Notes under the pieces: model-generated
Told to the model about the DNA's origin: nothing
The model's input: only the letters and a program-made list of their open reading frames with translations
Database searches by the model: none
Shown here: positions 24,482 through 34,764 of the stretch, one piece after another
Layout of the letters: every line of letters begins with the position of its first letter
How positions within the stretch are numbered: position 1 is the stretch's first letter
Translations under genes and position numbers: made by a program
Assembly: GCF_018130165.1 (NCBI RefSeq)
Contig: NZ_JAFCLZ010000009.1
Location: 237,281 to 301,280 of the forward strand
Origin: Bradyrhizobium sp. JYMT SZCCT0180
GTDB taxonomy: Bacteria > Pseudomonadota > Alphaproteobacteria > Rhizobiales > Xanthobacteraceae
Length of the DNA: 64,000 nt
Direction of reading: 5' to 3'

Positions 24482-25518
24482 GTGCCCGCAAGGTTGAGCA
24501 GGACACCGCGGTCCGGCATCCCCGCGAAACGCCAGACCTGTTCGGGCATCGCGATGCGGAGATCGCACTGCTCAACGCCTACCGCAGCGGCCGCATTCCG
24601 CATGCCTGGCTGATCGGCGGCGCGCAGGGCATCGGCAAGGCGACGCTGGCCTATCGCATGGCGCGGTTCGTGCTGACGCATCCCAACCCGCTGTCGCCAT
24701 CGGCGCAACGCGCGGAGACGCTGGCCGTTGATCCCGCCGATCCCGTTGCGCGGCAGGTTACCAATGGCGCCCATGGCGGGCTGTTGGTGCTGGAACGCAG
24801 CCTCAACGACCGCGGCGTGATGCGCACCGTCATCACCGTCGACGAGACGCGCGAGACGATCTCGTTCTTCGGCTCGACCGCGGCGGTCGACGGCTGGCGG
24901 GTCTGCATCGTCGATACCGTCGACGAGCTCAATCCTAACGCGGCGAACGCGCTGCTCAAGATTCTCGAGGAGCCGCCGCAGCGATCGCTGTTCCTGCTCG
25001 TCAGTCATTCGCCGGCGCGGGCGCTGCCGACCATCCTGTCCCGTTGCCGCAAATTGCCGCTGCGACCGCTGGCGACCGTAGACGTTATCGACGCCGCCGC
25101 ACAGGCTGGGAACATGATGGTCGATGATCCCGCGCTTGCGGAAGCGGCAGAGGCGGCGGAGGGCAGTGTCTCGCGCGCGGTCACGCTGCTCGGCGGCGAT
25201 GCGCTCAAGCTGCAGCAACGGACCGCGGCGCTGCTGGCGACCCTGCCAAATGTCGACCCGCGCGAATTGCACGCGCTCGGCGACGCGCTCGGCGGCAGCG
25301 ACCGCGTGGCCCTTGCGGCCTTCGTCGATGGCGTCGATCGCTGGATCAGCGAAAAGCTGCGCGCGGATAACGCCAACGCCAACCTGCCGCGCCTTGCACG
25401 GCTGGCGGAGGTATGGGAAAAGATCATCCGCGCCGCGCGCGATACGGAATCGTATAATCTGGAACGAAAACCGCTGGTTTTCTCGGTGTTCGGGATGCTC
25501 GCGGAAGCCACGCGGTGA
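24478..25518 (+). CDS. holB: DNA polymerase III delta' subunit
   Basis: 346 residues. HAWLIGGAQGIGKATLA gives the P-loop-like motif and PTILSRCRKLPLRPL the conserved SRC (arginine-finger) motif of clamp-loader subunits. LLKILEEPPQRSLFLLVSH is the typical delta' sensor region. Part of the clamp loader that places the beta clamp on DNA. Coupled to tmk; 53 bp before metG. Confidence 0.93.
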   Translation: MSARKVEQDTAVRHPRETPDLFGHRDAEIALLNAYRSGRIPHAWLIGGAQGIGKATLAYRMARFVLTHPNPLSPSAQRAETLAVDPADPVARQVTNGAHGGLLVLERSLNDRGVMRTVITVDETRETISFFGSTAAVDGWRVCIVDTVDELNPNAANALLKILEEPPQRSLFLLVSHSPARALPTILSRCRKLPLRPLATVDVIDAAAQAGNMMVDDPALAEAAEAAEGSVSRAVTLLGGDALKLQQRTAALLATLPNVDPRELHALGDALGGSDRVALAAFVDGVDRWISEKLRADNANANLPRLARLAEVWEKIIRAARDTESYNLERKPLVFSVFGMLAEATR

Positions 25519-25571
25519 CGCTCCGTTCGATATAATCCGGACAATCTGATTTGAACGTTTAAAGGAAATTC

Positions 25572-27530
25572 GTGGTGGCGAAGGCTAAAAAGAAAACCTC
25601 CAAAAAGAAGAAGGCCAAGGCCCGCAAGTCTTCGCCTGCGCGTACCACCAAAAAGGCGGGCGCTAAAAAACGCGCTGTCAAAACATCGCGCAAGGCGTCG
25701 AAGAAGGCTGCCAAGAAAGCCGTCAAGAAATCCGTGAAGAAGACGGCAAAGAAAGCCCTGAAGAAGTCGGCGGCGAAGAAGGCCGCCAAGAAACCTGCGA
25801 AGAAATCGTCGAAGAAATCCGCAAAGAACACGACATCGAAGAAGCGCGCCACCGCGCCCAAGAATACTCCCAACAATACTCCCAAGAATACGCATGAGAA
25901 TGCGCCCAGGGAAATAGTCCCGGCCGCAAAGCCGCCGTCCGCGCCGAAGCGCCCGAAGGCTGCCACGCCGGCGGTGGCGACGCCACGCAACAGTTACTTC
26001 GTCACGACGCCGATCTTCTATCCGAACGGCATACCGCACATCGGGCATGCCTATACCGCGATGGTCACCGACGCGATCGCCCGCTTTCAGCGGCTCGACG
26101 GCTTCGACGTGCGGTTTCTGACGGGAACCGACGAGCACGGCCTCAAGATGCAGCAAACCGCGGTCGCCGAGGGCCTCACGCCGATCGCGCTTGCCGATCG
26201 CAACTCCGCGCGCTTTCGCGACATGATGGCCGCGCTCAACATCTCCTATGACGATTACATCCGCACCACCGAACCGCGCCACAAGCGGGCGTGCCAGGCA
26301 CTCTGGAGCGCGATCGAGAAGAACGGAGATATCTATCTCGACAAGTACGCCGGCTGGTATTCGGTGCGTCAGGAGGCTTATTTCGACGAAGCGGAAACCA
26401 CCGTCGGGGACGATGGCGTTCGCCGCGAGCCGCTGGGCTCGCCGGTCGAGTGGACCGAGGAAGAGACCTATTTCTTCCGCCTGTCGGCCTATCAGGACAA
26501 GTTGCTCGCCCTCTATGCTGACGTGCCCGACTTCGTGCTGCCGCGCGAGCGGCTCAATGAAGTTGCGAGCTTTGTCAAAGGCGGCCTGAAGGATCTATCG
26601 GTCTCGCGAACGACGTTCGACTGGGGCATCGAGGTGCCGGGCTCCCCGTCTCATGTCATGTACGTCTGGTTGGACGCGTTGACGAATTATATCACGGCCG
26701 CCGGCTATCCGGATGTCGAAGGCGCCGACTTCCGGCGTTACTGGCCGGCCAATCTGCATGTCACCGGCAAGGATATCGTGCGTTTCCACGCCGTATACTG
26801 GCCCGCTTTCCTGATGTCGGCCGGCGTCGAGGTTCCCCATCGTGTCTTCAGCCACGGCTTCCTGCTCAACCGCGGTGAGAAGATGTCGAAGTCCGTCGGC
26901 AACGTCGTCGATCCCTTCGCCATGGCGGCGCAGTACGGCGTCGATCAGATACGCTATTTCTTCATGCGCGAAGTGTCGTTCGGCCAGGACGGCAGCTACA
27001 ACCACGAGGCCATCGTCGCGCGTATCAATGCCGACCTCGCCAACGATCTCGGCAATCTGGCGCAGCGTTCGCTTTCGATGATCGCCAAGCAACTCGGCGG
27101 CATCCTGCCGGAGCCCGGCGAGTTCAGCGACAACGACAAGGCAATCCTGGCGCAGGCCGACGCCATGCTGGAGGCCTCGCGCACGGCGATGGCGACGCAG
27201 CAGATCCACCAATGGCTGAGCGCCGTGTGGGCCGTGGTGGCGGAAGCCAACCGCTATTTTGCGGGCGAGGCGCCGTGGGCGCTGGCGAAGACCGATCCGG
27301 CGCGGCAGAAGACTGTGTTGTACGTGACCGCGGAAGTCGTGCGTCAGGTCGCCATCCTGGCACAGCCTGTGATGCCGGAATCCTCCGGCAAGCTGCTGGA
27401 CAGCCTCGGTATCCCCCAAGATATCAAGTCGCGTAATTTTGCGGCACTACCCACGCGCATCGCCGCAGGTACAGTCTTGCCGGCGCCGGTCGGGGTGTTT
27501 CCGCGCTACGTCGAACCAAAGGCAGATTGA
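25572..27530 (+). CDS. metG: methionyl-tRNA synthetase with lysine-rich N-terminal extension
   Basis: 652 residues from GTG 25572 (AAAGGA upstream). Residues 1-134 are a histone-H1-like tail: 39 lysines by my count in the first 92 residues, with repeated AAKK/SKK units, then a Pro/Asn/Thr spacer. The synthetase core follows: HIGH at 156-159, KMSKS in [10 protein letters not shown], the CP region without the usual Cys knuckle (YSVRQEAYF), and the anticodon-binding C-domain. A GTG at 25974 would give a canonical 518-residue enzyme, so two products or a long form only are possible. Charges tRNA-Met. Confidence 0.93.
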   Translation: MVAKAKKKTSKKKKAKARKSSPARTTKKAGAKKRAVKTSRKASKKAAKKAVKKSVKKTAKKALKKSAAKKAAKKPAKKSSKKSAKNTTSKKRATAPKNTPNNTPKNTHENAPREIVPAAKPPSAPKRPKAATPAVATPRNSYFVTTPIFYPNGIPHIGHAYTAMVTDAIARFQRLDGFDVRFLTGTDEHGLKMQQTAVAEGLTPIALADRNSARFRDMMAALNISYDDYIRTTEPRHKRACQALWSAIEKNGDIYLDKYAGWYSVRQEAYFDEAETTVGDDGVRREPLGSPVEWTEEETYFFRLSAYQDKLLALYADVPDFVLPRERLNEVASFVKGGLKDLSVSRTTFDWGIEVPGSPSHVMYVWLDALTNYITAAGYPDVEGADFRRYWPANLHVTGKDIVRFHAVYWPAFLMSAGVEVPHRVFSHGFLLNRGEKMSKSVGNVVDPFAMAAQYGVDQIRYFFMREVSFGQDGSYNHEAIVARINADLANDLGNLAQRSLSMIAKQLGGILPEPGEFSDNDKAILAQADAMLEASRTAMATQQIHQWLSAVWAVVAEANRYFAGEAPWALAKTDPARQKTVLYVTAEVVRQVAILAQPVMPESSGKLLDSLGIPQDIKSRNFAALPTRIAAGTVLPAPVGVFPRYVEPKAD

Positions 27531-27544
27531 TCGGTTCGAACGCC

Positions 27545-28336
27545 ATGCTCGTCGACAGCCACTGTCATCTCGACTTTCCCGATTTCGCCGAGGATCTCGA
27601 CGGCATTGTCGCGCGCGCCGAGAGCGCTGGAATCGGCCGCATCGTCACCATTTCGACGCGGGTGAGGCGGCTTGGCGGCCTGCTGCAAATCGCCGAGCGG
27701 TTTCCGAACGTCTATTGCTCGGTCGGAACCCATCCGCATCACGCCGACGAGGAAGACGGCATTCCGGCAGCCGAGCTGATCGAACTGACGAAGCACCCCA
27801 AGGTGGTCGCGCTGGGCGAGGCGGGGTTGGATAATTTCTACGACGACGGCTCGCCGGAAGCGCAGGAGCGCGGCTTTCGCGCTCACATCGCCGCCGCGCG
27901 CGCAACCGGCCTGCCGCTGATCATTCACACCCGCGACGCCGATGAAGGTTGCGGTCGCATCCTCGAAGAGGAAATGGCCAAGGGACCGTTTCGTGCAGTG
28001 CTGCATTGCTACACCGGCGGACGCGAACTGGCGATGAGGGCGATCGCGCTGGGACTTTCGATCTCGTTCACGGGCATCCTGACGTTCAAGAAGTCGGAAG
28101 CCTTGCGCGAACTCGCCGCCGAACTGCCGGCCGATCGCATCATGGTCGAAACCGACGCGCCGTATCTGGCGCCCGGCAAATTCCGTGGCAAGCGCAACGA
28201 GCCATCCTACGTGGTCGAGGTAGCCAAGGTGCTGGCGGAGGCGCGCGGGGTTTCGCTTGAGCAGATCTCGCGGCAGACCACCGAAAACTTCTTTCGCCTG
28301 TTCTCCAAGGTACCCGCGCCGAAAGCGACCGCATGA
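27545..28336 (+). CDS. TatD-family metal-dependent hydrolase
   Basis: 263 residues from ATG 27545. Metal ligands in LVDSHCHLDF, ALGEAGLDN, IIHTRDAD, LHCYTGG and METDAPYLAP. Members act as DNases or tRNA-processing nucleases. Placement after metG is conserved in alphaproteobacteria. Stop overlaps the next gene by 4 bp (ATGA). Confidence 0.92.
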   Translation: MLVDSHCHLDFPDFAEDLDGIVARAESAGIGRIVTISTRVRRLGGLLQIAERFPNVYCSVGTHPHHADEEDGIPAAELIELTKHPKVVALGEAGLDNFYDDGSPEAQERGFRAHIAAARATGLPLIIHTRDADEGCGRILEEEMAKGPFRAVLHCYTGGRELAMRAIALGLSISFTGILTFKKSEALRELAAELPADRIMVETDAPYLAPGKFRGKRNEPSYVVEVAKVLAEARGVSLEQISRQTTENFFRLFSKVPAPKATA

Positions 28337-29139
28337 CGCTGACGCTGACGATCATGGGCTGTGGTTCCTCCGCCGGCGTGCCGCGTCCGGCGCTGGGTTG
28401 GGGCGCCTGCGATCCCAGCAACCCCAGGAATCGTCGCCGCCGTTGTTCGCTGCTGGTTGAGCGCGCGGGCGCCCACGGCACCACGCGGATCGTGATCGAC
28501 ACTTCGCCTGACCTGCGCGAGCAATTGATCGACGCCAATGTCGACCATATCGACGCGGTGTTCCTGACGCATGAGCACGCCGACCAGACCCATGGCATCG
28601 ATGATTTGCGTTCGGTCGTGCTGCACCAGCGCCGCCGCATTCCCGTCTACTTCAATCAGTCGACCGCGAAAGACATCATGGCGCGGTTCTCCTATTGCTT
28701 CATCGCGCCCGAGGGCAGCGATTACCCGCCAATCCTGACGCGTCACTCGATCGAAGCCGGCGAGAGCCACACAACACAGGGGAAGGGAGGGCCGGTGGAG
28801 CTTTCCGCCTTCCTGGTTCACCACGGCAAGATTCCCGCGCTGGGATTTCGCATTGGGGACGCCGCCTACACGCCCGACCTCCACGACATTCCCGAGGAGA
28901 GCTGGCATGCCCTCGAAAACCTCGAGCTCTGGATCATCGACGGGCTGCGCTACGCTGGGCATCCCAGCCATTTTAGCGTCAACGATGCCCTGTCGTGGAT
29001 CGAGCGCTTCAGGCCGCGCCGCGCCGTCATCACCAACATGCATTCCGACCTCGATTACGAGGTGCTGCGCCAGAGCCTCCCGGCCGGCGTGATTCCGGCT
29101 TTTGACGGGATGCGCCTGACGCTGGAGCGGGCGGGCTAA
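28333..29139 (+). CDS. MBL-fold hydrolase, PhnP-like
   Basis: 268 residues. Metal-binding THEHADQTHG (HxHxDH), plus VHHGKIPALGF and NMHSDLDYEV motifs, typical of the PhnP/RNase-Z-like cyclic phosphodiesterase branch. CDPSNPRNRRRRCS near residue 28 is the usual substrate loop with cysteines. Completes the tmk-holB-metG-tatD-MBL row. Confidence 0.9.
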   Translation: MTLTLTIMGCGSSAGVPRPALGWGACDPSNPRNRRRRCSLLVERAGAHGTTRIVIDTSPDLREQLIDANVDHIDAVFLTHEHADQTHGIDDLRSVVLHQRRRIPVYFNQSTAKDIMARFSYCFIAPEGSDYPPILTRHSIEAGESHTTQGKGGPVELSAFLVHHGKIPALGFRIGDAAYTPDLHDIPEESWHALENLELWIIDGLRYAGHPSHFSVNDALSWIERFRPRRAVITNMHSDLDYEVLRQSLPAGVIPAFDGMRLTLERAG

Positions 29140-29212
29140 GGCCCGGGCGGCGTGAGGAACTTCGTCGGCACGAACCGATTATCATCGAAAGCTCCGTTTC
29201 GGGAGAGCAGAG

Positions 29213-30211
29213 ATGATCCGCCGCTTGTTGGTCGCGCCGGTCCTGTGGGTCTGGCTGATGTTGCCGGCGGCCGGAATGGACGCCGCATCGATCAACAATG
29301 CAGAATTTGAATCTGCAAGACCTCCGGCAGAAAGAAAAGCCGATCCGCTCGTCGTCAAGGTTCAGGTCCTGCTCGATCGCGCGCGCTTTTCTCCGGGAGA
29401 GATCGACGGCAAGCTCGGCGAAAACGCGCAGAAGGCCTTGAAGGCTTTCGCCGAGGCGAAGGGCTTGAAGCCGGCTCAGGCACTGACACCGGAGGTATGG
29501 CAGGCGCTTGCCGGGACAAGCTCGGACGCCGTCGTCATCGAGTACAAGATTTCCAGCGACGATATTAAGGGACCCTTCCTTGAAAAGCTTCCCGCCAGGA
29601 TGGAAGCCATGCAGGACCTCAAGACTGTTGGCTATGTGAGCCCGCGCGAGGGCCTTGCCGAGAAATTTCACATGAGTGAGGGACTGCTGGAAGCGCTGAA
29701 CCCCGGAAAGAAGTTCGATAAGGCAGGTGAAGTCGTTATGGTCACGGCCGTGGCCGGCAACGACGCCAAATTGAAGGCTGAGCGGATTGAGGTGGACAAA
29801 TCGCGCCAGACCGTCAAGGTCTTTGCCTCGTCCGGCGAGCTTGTCGCATTCTTTCCAGCGACCGTCGGGAGTAAGGAAAAGCCAACCCCGAGCGGCACGC
29901 TCAAGGTCGTGTCCGCCGATGCCAATCCGAACTACCGCTATAATCCCGACTACAAATTCAAGGGCGTCAAATCAAAAGAGGCGTTCAACATCAAACCCGG
30001 CCCGAACAACCCCGTGGGAATCTATTGGATCGGGCTTTCAGCGGAGGGGTATGGCATCCACGGCACGTCCAACCCTTCCACGGTCAGCAAGTCTGAATCC
30101 AACGGTTGCGTTCGGCTGACCAATTGGGATGCCGGCTTGCTGGGCAAGAGCGTCAAGAAGGGAACAGTGGTCGTTTTCGTCGAGCAGCCGCCGGCGAGCG
30201 GAAAGAGCTAG
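29213..30211 (+). CDS. L,D-transpeptidase with peptidoglycan-binding domain
   Basis: 332 residues from ATG 29213. Signal peptide MIRRLLVAPVLWVWLMLPAAG. A PG-binding-1 helical domain lies at about 45-100 (LDRARFSPGEIDG), and the YkuD domain at the C-terminus has the catalytic IHGTSNP and SNGCVRL (Cys nucleophile). Cross-links peptidoglycan 3-3 or attaches outer-membrane proteins, in the periplasm. Confidence 0.9.
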   Translation: MIRRLLVAPVLWVWLMLPAAGMDAASINNAEFESARPPAERKADPLVVKVQVLLDRARFSPGEIDGKLGENAQKALKAFAEAKGLKPAQALTPEVWQALAGTSSDAVVIEYKISSDDIKGPFLEKLPARMEAMQDLKTVGYVSPREGLAEKFHMSEGLLEALNPGKKFDKAGEVVMVTAVAGNDAKLKAERIEVDKSRQTVKVFASSGELVAFFPATVGSKEKPTPSGTLKVVSADANPNYRYNPDYKFKGVKSKEAFNIKPGPNNPVGIYWIGLSAEGYGIHGTSNPSTVSKSESNGCVRLTNWDAGLLGKSVKKGTVVVFVEQPPASGKS

Positions 30212-30372
30212 ATCGTCCCAGCGCGGTTCAAGCCGCGCCGCTTCTTGTCATCGCCAACAGGATTATGAAGTGCTGCGCAGCCTCTACAGGCTGGCGTGAT
30301 CCGGCCCATGACGGTTGACGCTGGAGCGGGTGGAGCAAACGGACTACGTTGGGAAGAAAGAGGGGTAGCGTA

Positions 30373-31005
30373 ATGATTGGCCTGTTCTTCGGAGTTCAGA
30401 CAAGGCCCGGGCGCCGGGACCAGTATCTCAATCTCGCCGCTTCACTGAAGCCCGAGCTTGAGGCGATGGGTGGCTGTCTTTTCATTGACCGCTTCAGGAG
30501 TTTGACACAGGAAAACCTGTTGCTGTCCTACCAGATATGGCAGGACGAGGCGGCTCTGACGGCCTGGCGGGCGCAAGGCCACCATCACGAGGTCCAGACC
30601 ATCGGCCGCGAGAAAGTCTTTTCGGACTACCGTATTCGCGTCGCTCAGGTCATTCACGAAGAAAGGCCGGGACAGCCTGTCTGGCAGCCGAAGAAGCGGA
30701 CGCCCTACAACGATCCTTCGCGCCGTCCGCCGACCTATGTGCTGGCGGCGGAATCGCGAAGCGCCGAACTTCCAGTCGCAACCGATTGGCGCCGTGACGC
30801 GTTCACGAGCGTCTATCGCGAAGGTCAGTATGCCCACCTGATCGACGTGCCGAACGAAGCGGGCGGTGCCGCATTCGGTGGGGGGCTATTTGCCGATCCC
30901 ACGACGGAATATTTCCGCGTCTTCGAAGTCATGCGCGACTACGGAATGTACGAACGGGCCGAGGCGCCGCAGTATTACCCGCCGGTGAAGCGAGAGCAGG
31001 CGTAG
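30373..31005 (+). CDS. antibiotic-biosynthesis-monooxygenase (ABM) domain protein
   Basis: 218 residues from ATG 30373 with GAGGGG upstream. The first 95 residues form the dimeric alpha-beta ABM fold (IGLFFGVQTRPGRRDQYL, WQDEAALTAWRAQGHHHE); the rest looks like a second, degenerate copy (RRPPTYVLAAESRS ... YFRVFEVMRDYG). Substrate unknown; some relatives degrade haem. Complete. Confidence 0.75.
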   Translation: MIGLFFGVQTRPGRRDQYLNLAASLKPELEAMGGCLFIDRFRSLTQENLLLSYQIWQDEAALTAWRAQGHHHEVQTIGREKVFSDYRIRVAQVIHEERPGQPVWQPKKRTPYNDPSRRPPTYVLAAESRSAELPVATDWRRDAFTSVYREGQYAHLIDVPNEAGGAAFGGGLFADPTTEYFRVFEVMRDYGMYERAEAPQYYPPVKREQA

Positions 31006-31008
31006 CTT

Positions 31009-31103
31009 CGTAGGGTGGGCAAAGCGAAGCGTGCCCACCACTCTCGAGGAAATCTGACAAACGATGGTGGGCACGGCGCCTAGGCGCCTTTGCCCACCCT
31101 ACG
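31009..31103. repeat. long palindromic intergenic repeat (REP/BIME-like)
   Basis: CGTAGGGTGGGCAAAG (31009-31024) is repeated exactly in inverted orientation as CTTTGCCCACCCTACG (31088-31103), and inside lies a second pair GTGCCCACCA/TGGTGGGCAC. Such GTAGGGTGGGCAAAG palindromes are a dispersed repeat of bradyrhizobia. It sits between convergent genes and could also terminate both transcripts. Confidence 0.8.
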
Positions 31104-31113
31104 GTCTACGAAC

Positions 31114-32775
31114 TCAAGCCGAAATCGCCTTCGCCGAGTCGACCTGATTACGCAGCAGGAATTTTTGAATTTTCCCAGTCGACGTCTTTGGAATGACGCC
31201 GAACACCACGGTCTTCGGGGTCTTGAAGCCGGACATGTGGCCGCGGCAGAACGCGATGATGTCGGCCTCGCTCGCTGTCGCGCCGTCCTTTAGCTCGACG
31301 AAGGCGCAGGGCACTTCACCCCATTTCGGATCGGGCTTGGCCACCACGGCCGCGAACAGCACGGCCGGGTGCTTGTAGAGGACGTCCTCGACCTCGACGG
31401 AGGAGATATTTTCGCCGCCGGAAATGATGATGTCCTTGGAGCGGTCCTTGATGATGACGTAGCCGCTCTCATCGAGCACGCCGAGATCGCCGGTGTGAAA
31501 CCAGCCGCCGGCAAACGCCTCGCTCGTGGCCTTCTCGTTCTTCAGATAGCCCTTCATCACGATATTGCCGCGGAACATCACCTCGCCGATGGTCTCGCCG
31601 TCGCGCGGCACTTCGCGCATGGTTTCGGGATCGATCACGGTGACGCCTTCCTGCAGCGGGTAGGGCACGCCCTGCCGACGCTTGAGCTGGGCGCGTTGAT
31701 CGGCCGGCAGTTCATCCCAGCCCGGCTGCTCGGCGCAGACCGACGCCGGGCCGTAGACCTCGGTCAGGCCGTAGACATGCGTCAGCTTGATGCCGATGCT
31801 CTCGGCACCCTCGAGCACGGCAACGGGAGGCGCTGCGCCCGCGATCAATCCGACCACGGGCCGCGCCTTGGCGCCCTTCGGGGCGTCCGGCGCATTGATC
31901 AGCGTGTTGTAGACGATCGGCGCGCCGCACATGTGGGTGACGCCATGTTTGGGGATCAGTTCGAAAATCTTCGACGGGTCCACCTTGCGCAGGCAGACAT
32001 TGACGCCGGCGGAAGCCGCGACGGTCCACGGAAAGCACCAGCCGTTGCAGTGAAACATCGGCAGCGTCCAGAGATAGACCGGATGCTGGCCGAGATTGCC
32101 GGCCAGGATGTTGCTGACAGCATTGAGGTAGGCGCCGCGGTGATGGGTCACGACGCCCTTCGGATTGCCCGTGGTGCCCGACGTATAGCTCAGCGCAATC
32201 GCGTCCCATTCGTCGCCGGGCAGGCGCGCAACGAAACCGGGATCGCCCTGCGCCACCGCCGCTTCATATTCGAGTTCGCCGATCCGCTTGCCGCCGGCAA
32301 ATGCCGCATCGTCGACGTCGATGACAAAAGGCTTGGGCCCCTTCATCAACGTCAGCGCTTCGGCGATGACGCCGGAGAACTCCGGATCGACCAGGATGAT
32401 TTTGGCGCCGCCATGATCGAGCTGAAACGCAATCGAGGGCGCGTCGAGCCGGATGTTGAGCGCATTCAGCACCGCGCCCGCCATCGGCACCGCGAAGTGC
32501 AATTCGTTCATGGCGGGAATATTCGGCAGCATCGCCGCGACCGTATCGCCATGGCCGATGCCGCGGCCGGCGAGGTATGAGGCAAAGCGCCGGCAGCGCC
32601 CATAGGTCTGCGACCAGGTGAAGACGCGGCCCTCGTAGACGGTGCTGACAGCGTCAGGATAAACGGCCGCGCTGCGTGCAAGGAAGCTCAGCGGTGTCAG
32701 CGGCACGTAATTCGCCGGCGTCTTGTCCAATCCGATGCTGTATTGACCTTGGTCTGGAGTTTGGGCTGCGCTCAT
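31114..32775 (-). CDS. acyl-CoA synthetase (AMP-forming), DmdB-like
   Basis: 553 residues from ATG 32775. AMP-binding motifs YTSGTTGNPKGV, LTHVYGLTEVYGP, WFHTGDLGVLDESGY and the C-terminal KTSTGKIQKF (catalytic Lys) are complete. The LPMFHCNGWCFPWT motif is typical of the medium-chain/methylmercaptopropionate CoA ligase branch. Activates an organic acid as its CoA ester. Follows the TRAP permease by 28 bp in one operon, so it probably activates the acid that the transporter imports. Confidence 0.9.
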   Translation of the reverse strand: MSAAQTPDQGQYSIGLDKTPANYVPLTPLSFLARSAAVYPDAVSTVYEGRVFTWSQTYGRCRRFASYLAGRGIGHGDTVAAMLPNIPAMNELHFAVPMAGAVLNALNIRLDAPSIAFQLDHGGAKIILVDPEFSGVIAEALTLMKGPKPFVIDVDDAAFAGGKRIGELEYEAAVAQGDPGFVARLPGDEWDAIALSYTSGTTGNPKGVVTHHRGAYLNAVSNILAGNLGQHPVYLWTLPMFHCNGWCFPWTVAASAGVNVCLRKVDPSKIFELIPKHGVTHMCGAPIVYNTLINAPDAPKGAKARPVVGLIAGAAPPVAVLEGAESIGIKLTHVYGLTEVYGPASVCAEQPGWDELPADQRAQLKRRQGVPYPLQEGVTVIDPETMREVPRDGETIGEVMFRGNIVMKGYLKNEKATSEAFAGGWFHTGDLGVLDESGYVIIKDRSKDIIISGGENISSVEVEDVLYKHPAVLFAAVVAKPDPKWGEVPCAFVELKDGATASEADIIAFCRGHMSGFKTPKTVVFGVIPKTSTGKIQKFLLRNQVDSAKAISA

Positions 32776-32803
32776 CGGCTTTGTCCCGTCAGTAAAATTG
32801 AAC

Positions 32804-34702
32804 CTACAAGAACCCGATCGAAATCCACGGGAAGATCGCCACAATAATAAGTCCGACCATCAGCGCCAGCAGATAACCCCAGATCGGCTTGATCCCTTCG
32901 GCCGGATCGACGCGTCCGATGGCGCAGGCAGCATAATAGCCCACTCCGAACGGCGGCGCGAATAGCCCGATACCCATCGCCAGAATAACGATCATGGCAT
33001 AGTGAACCTCGTGGACACCCACGGCACGCGCGATCGGAAACAACAGTGGCCCGAACAGCACGATGGCCGGAATGCCCTCGAGCACGCTGCCGAGGATCAC
33101 AAAGGCCACGATCGACACCGCGATGAAGGTCGCCGAACCGCCGGGCAGGCCGGTCATCGCCGCCGCCAGCGTCCGCGAGAATCCTGACTGGGTCAGGCCC
33201 CAGGCCATCCCTGTGGCGCAGCCGATGATCAACAGGATCGCGCCCGACAGGCACGCGGTTTCCACCAGCATCGGCATGATCCGCCGCCAGTCGAAATTGC
33301 GGTAGATCAACAGCCCGTAGATCAGGTAGCCGACAACGAAGGCATAGACGATGCCGATGGTGGAAACCTCGGTCGCGGTCGCGATGCCCTCGACCACGGC
33401 GTAGCGGATCACGAAGGGCAGCGCCACGGCGGGCAGGGCGATCATGAACGCCCGGACGATCTCGCCGCCGCTGGCTCTGGCGACGTGGGTCAGGTCCTCG
33501 TCGCGGTAGCGCCACCAGACCAGCGCCGACAGCGTGATCGCCAGCACCACGCCCGGCAGCAGGCCGCCGGTGAACAACGCCGCAATCGATACGCCGGTGA
33601 CCGAGCCGATCGTGATCAGCACCAGACTCGGCGGGATGGTTTCGGTCTGGGCGCCGGTGGCCGAGAGCAGGGCGACCAGATCGCCCGGCTTGGCGCCCCG
33701 CGCCTTCATTTCCGGAAACAGCACCGGGGCGACGGCAGCCATATCGGCGGCCTTGGAGCCGGAGATGCCGGAAACCAGGTACATCGCGCCGACCAGCACG
33801 TAATGCAGCCCGCCCCGGACATGGCCCAGCAGGCTTGCGAGGAACGCCACCATGGCGCGCGCCATGCCGGTCATCTCGATCAGCAACCCCAGGAACACGA
33901 ACAGCGGCACCGACAGCAGGATGAGATGGCTCATGCCTTCGTCCATGCGGCCGACCAGCACCATCAGCGGCGTATTGGTGGTCAGCGCCAGATAGCCATA
34001 GGTCGCCAGCCCGAAGCCGAACGCAATGGGAACGCCGGCGAACACGCAAAATCCGGCCACGCCGACGAAGAAAATGATCAGGTTGAGGTTTCCGAGCGGC
34101 CTGAGCGAGCCCTTCAGCAGCCAGAACACCGCAATGACCAGCGCAACCGACAGGATGGCTGCGAAAACGGTACGGACGTTGCCCGCCCGTATCAGCCGCA
34201 GCAACGCAAACAGCGCCATCAGGGCGATGCCGACCGGCAGCGCCGCCGCCCGCCAGATATTGGTGACCTGCAGCGCCGGCGTGGTGATGTAACTTTCCTC
34301 ATAGGCGTATTCAAAGGCCGGCCAGGCGATCATCAAGAGAAACGCCAGCGCGGCCGAGGTCGCGACCAGATCGAGATAGGCGCGCAGCGCAGGCTTGGCG
34401 CTCGCAACCACGGCCGTCATCCGCATGTGCTCGGCACGCCGGAACGCCACGGCAGCTCCCAGCATCGCCAGCCACAGGAACAGCATCGAGGCCAGTTCGT
34501 CCGACCAGATCAACGGCCGGTGCATCCCGTAACGCGCCACCACGCCCGCGAACAGGATGACGATCTCGGCGACCACCAGGAGTGCTGCCGGGATCTCAAC
34601 CAGCATCCCAAGGAAGTTTTCAATGGACGCGAGCAGCGAGCGGCGGCGAGGGGGCTCAACCACCTCGCCGGTCACGTTCTCGGTCAGTTCGGCATGAGCC
34701 AT
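32804..34702 (-). CDS. TRAP transporter permease, fused DctQ-DctM
   Basis: 632 residues from ATG 34702. The first about 190 residues are the small four-helix DctQ-like subunit (ELASMLFLWLAMLGAAVAF), the rest the large DctM subunit with many membrane helices (GMSHLILLSVPLFVFLGLLI, SGSKAADMAAVAPVLFPEM). Fused QM permeases are a known variant. Sits 62 bp after the binding protein. Substrate class: organic acids by family. Confidence 0.92.
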   Translation of the reverse strand: MAHAELTENVTGEVVEPPRRRSLLASIENFLGMLVEIPAALLVVAEIVILFAGVVARYGMHRPLIWSDELASMLFLWLAMLGAAVAFRRAEHMRMTAVVASAKPALRAYLDLVATSAALAFLLMIAWPAFEYAYEESYITTPALQVTNIWRAAALPVGIALMALFALLRLIRAGNVRTVFAAILSVALVIAVFWLLKGSLRPLGNLNLIIFFVGVAGFCVFAGVPIAFGFGLATYGYLALTTNTPLMVLVGRMDEGMSHLILLSVPLFVFLGLLIEMTGMARAMVAFLASLLGHVRGGLHYVLVGAMYLVSGISGSKAADMAAVAPVLFPEMKARGAKPGDLVALLSATGAQTETIPPSLVLITIGSVTGVSIAALFTGGLLPGVVLAITLSALVWWRYRDEDLTHVARASGGEIVRAFMIALPAVALPFVIRYAVVEGIATATEVSTIGIVYAFVVGYLIYGLLIYRNFDWRRIMPMLVETACLSGAILLIIGCATGMAWGLTQSGFSRTLAAAMTGLPGGSATFIAVSIVAFVILGSVLEGIPAIVLFGPLLFPIARAVGVHEVHYAMIVILAMGIGLFAPPFGVGYYAACAIGRVDPAEGIKPIWGYLLALMVGLIIVAIFPWISIGFL

Positions 34703-34764
34703 CGCAGCGCCCTGCACCACAGCATGAACCAAAGACAGGATAGGGGTCTGAGACCCCTATCCGG

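Noticed and set aside
31369..32580. 403-residue plus-strand frame opposite the acyl-CoA ligase
   Set aside because: Antisense shadow, no motif or ribosome site.
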